A stretch of DNA of 64,000 nucleotides, from positions 37,616 to 101,615 of the forward strand of contig JAGQON010000010.1 in assembly GCA_020427395.1 (NCBI GenBank). The letters run 5' to 3'. The stretch comes from Phycisphaerales bacterium. GTDB taxonomy: Bacteria > Planctomycetota > Phycisphaerae > Phycisphaerales > UBA1924. Below, in pieces: positions 62,476 through 64,000 of this stretch; within the stretch, counting starts at the first letter, position 1; every line of letters begins with the position of its first letter. The translations under genes and the position numbers were made by a program. The notes beneath the pieces are model-generated. The model did no database searches. It had not been told where the DNA came from and worked only from the letters and a program-made list of their open reading frames with translations.

Positions 62476-63006
62476 TCAACCGTTCAGCTTGTCGTTCACC
62501 GTCAGACCCGGCATGAACCGCACGCCCGGCCTGTCCGCCTTGTACCCCTCCGCGATCGCCACGATCGCGTCCGCCGCATCCAGCGCCGCGTCCATCGCCT
62601 CGGCACCCTTGTTGCCCTTGTTCCCGCCCGCACGCGCCAGGGCCTGCTCGTTCGTATTCGTCGTCAGCACCCCGAACGCCACCGGCACCCCCGTCGCCAG
62701 CGTGATGTCCGTCAGCCCCTTGGCCACTGCCGAAGCGATGTGCCGATCGTGCTCCGTCTCGCCCTTGATGATGCACCCCAGGCACACCACCGCGTCGTAC
62801 ATCTCCGAGCCCGCCGCCGCGGCCGCCACCGCCGTCAGCTCAAACGCCCCCGGCACCTCCAGAATCGCCAACTGGTCCTCATCCCCCCCACGAGCCGCGT
62901 ACGCCCCGATCGCCCCCTCAAGCATCACCCCAGTGACACTCGTGTTGTACCGAGACACCACGATCGCACACGCCCCAGGTTTCCGTCGTTTCTGCGTATC
63001 AGCCAT
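62476..63006 (-). CDS. ribH: 6,7-dimethyl-8-ribityllumazine synthase
   Basis: This 176-residue lumazine synthase catalyses the penultimate step of riboflavin biosynthesis, joining 5-amino-6-ribitylaminouracil and dihydroxybutanone phosphate. Motifs: IVVSRYNTSVTGVMLEGA, LEVPGAFELTAVA, VCLGCIIKGETEHDRHIASA (catalytic His within TEHD) and VPVAFGVLTTNTNEQALARA. The rib-nus gene order is common in bacteria. No FMN riboswitch is seen in front of it. Confidence 0.95.
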   Translation of the reverse strand: MADTQKRRKPGACAIVVSRYNTSVTGVMLEGAIGAYAARGGDEDQLAILEVPGAFELTAVAAAAAGSEMYDAVVCLGCIIKGETEHDRHIASAVAKGLTDITLATGVPVAFGVLTTNTNEQALARAGGNKGNKGAEAMDAALDAADAIVAIAEGYKADRPGVRFMPGLTVNDKLNG

Positions 63007-63175
63007 AAGGTCAGGATTCTAGCACCCACAGAGAAAGCCGACGCGACCAACCACACCCACTCACGCCCTCCGGCGCGCAAGCAGATATAAATCTGTTCAT
63101 ATTTCGTCAATATTCTCATCCACAGCGGACCCGCTCAGGCACACACCCCGTATCCCCCAACCACAGGAGTGCCCC
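63007..63175. promoter_or_regulatory. Divergent region between ribH and a secreted-protein gene
   Basis: This 169-bp region has an AT-rich block (63080-63118) with a CAGAT-ATAA-ATCTG palindrome (63082-63095), a reasonable place for promoters of both genes. The rightward gene has AGGAG at 63165-63169. Confidence 0.4.
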
Positions 63176-64000
63176 ATGCAAAGAACACCATCCATCATCC
63201 GCACCATCGCCCTCATCGCCCTCGCCCTCTTCACCGCCGCAAACACACACGCAGGCATCGCCGACGACTACTACCTCGTCAGCTCAGGCGACGGCGCCAT
63301 CCTCCGATACTCCACAGACGGCCATTACATCGACGACCTCGTCCCCGCCAACGGCAACACCCTCGGCAACCCCCAACACATGGTCGTCCGAAACAACAAG
63401 CTCTATGTCACCGGCTACGCCAACAACGCCCTCTCTCGCATCGATCTCGCCACCGGCAACATCGAACAACAATGGCAGCTCGGCGACGCACGAGGCACTG
63501 CCTTCCTCCGCGAGAGCACCGACGGCTCCGAGTTCTGGATCGGCGCCATCAACTCCAACCGCATCCTCCGCGTCGACCCCGACACCGGCAACATCATCGG
63601 CGACCTCGTCACCCCAGGCTCCATCCCCGGCCCACACGGCATCCTCGAGCACACCGACGGCTCACTCCTCATCGCCGCGAACAACAGCACCATCTACAGA
63701 TTCCAGGACGAAGTCGCCACACCGTTCATCACCACCACCGGCGACCGACCAACCAACATGCTCCAGCTCGACGACGGCTCGATCCTCGTCACCGCCTTCG
63801 TCAACAACCCCTCCCGCGCCCTCCGCCGCTACGACCCCGTCACCGGCGAAGACCTCGGCCAGTTCTCCGACACCCAGGGCCGACGAGCCGACGGCCTCAT
63901 CCGCGCCCACAACGGCGAGATCCTCGCCGTGTTCTGGGGATCAAACTCCATCGCACGCTACAGCGAAACCGGCGAATACCTCGGCGACTTCTCCAACGCC
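63176..64000 (+). CDS. Exported beta-propeller protein (partial, runs off the window)
   Basis: At least 275 residues are open to the window edge. ATG 63176 is preceded by AGGAG. Signal MQRTPSIIRTIALIALALFT...NTHA. The rest consists of NHL/SMP-30-like blades: SSGDGAILRYSTDGHYIDDL, LYVTGYANNALSRIDLATGN, FWIGAINSNRILRVDPDTGN, LIAANNSTIYRF and RALRRYDPVTGEDLGQFSD. Whether it ends with the dockerin-like tail seen in other secreted proteins here cannot be told. Confidence 0.78.
   Translation, partial: MQRTPSIIRTIALIALALFTAANTHAGIADDYYLVSSGDGAILRYSTDGHYIDDLVPANGNTLGNPQHMVVRNNKLYVTGYANNALSRIDLATGNIEQQWQLGDARGTAFLRESTDGSEFWIGAINSNRILRVDPDTGNIIGDLVTPGSIPGPHGILEHTDGSLLIAANNSTIYRFQDEVATPFITTTGDRPTNMLQLDDGSILVTAFVNNPSRALRRYDPVTGEDLGQFSDTQGRRADGLIRAHNGEILAVFWGSNSIARYSETGEYLGDFSNA

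Noticed and set aside
62476..63175. FMN riboswitch in front of ribH
   Set aside because: The 169-bp leader shows no conserved RFN-type elements, only an AT-rich stretch and a short palindrome.

Overview
The window looks like chromosomal DNA of a planctomycete, most likely in or near the class Phycisphaerae. Supporting signs are high G+C, several ECF sigma factor genes coupled directly to Ser/Thr kinase-TPR genes, secreted proteins with 'D.NGDG' calcium-type repeats, and six unrelated secreted proteins that share a dockerin-like C-terminal tag (xNFFDVSxFLxAY...GCP). The assignment is inferred from gene content; no rRNA is present.

Region 1 (about 1-25,576) is a genomic island inserted at the 3' end of a tRNA-Ser gene, of which only the last 24 nt lie in the window. 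A 14-bp piece of the tRNA end (11-24) recurs at 25,563-25,576, giving attL and attR. Near-identical 20-bp subterminal repeats (104-123 and 25,416-25,435) resemble integrase arm sites. Next to attL sit a small HTH excisionase candidate and a tyrosine integrase, flanked by two related winged-helix-like proteins. A second module follows, with small unknown genes and a large serine recombinase, around a control region holding two copies of a GTACGCC-N13-GGCGT site. The cargo (8,058-25,262) is metal resistance: two complete HME-RND tripartite pumps (TolC-type channel, adaptor, RND pump), two CDF transporters, two small Cys/His-rich exported proteins heading the two gene sets, a His-rich lipoprotein, a thioredoxin-like lipoprotein, an SRPBCC protein and a divergent ArsR-type repressor. 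A 34-bp perfect palindrome with promoter-like hexamers on both strands lies between the repressor and the pump genes. No conjugation genes are visible.

Region 2 (26,028-55,537) is chromosomal. It holds uup; a secreted metalloprotease, a di-heme oxidoreductase, an adhesin-like protein, a 1218-aa coiled-coil protein, a beta-helix protein and a 14-unit FG-GAP/VCBS repeat protein, all with the GC-ending dockerin-like tail; two ECF sigma-Ser/Thr kinase pairs; a NUDIX hydrolase; a degenerate BLUF-like protein; a glycosyltransferase; and a lone atpD with a one-base frameshift.

Region 3 (55,716-64,000) holds an MscS-type channel, an NAD(P)-binding epimerase-like protein, two membrane proteins, a HEAT-like exported protein, the housekeeping cluster ribH-nusB-ftsY, and the start of an exported beta-propeller protein that runs off the window.

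The two systems most worth follow-up are the complete tRNA-integrated metal island with its own integration and regulatory sites, and the set of secreted proteins sharing a duplicated EF-hand-like tail ending in Gly-Cys-Pro beside two sigma/kinase signalling pairs, with no cohesin partner in the window.
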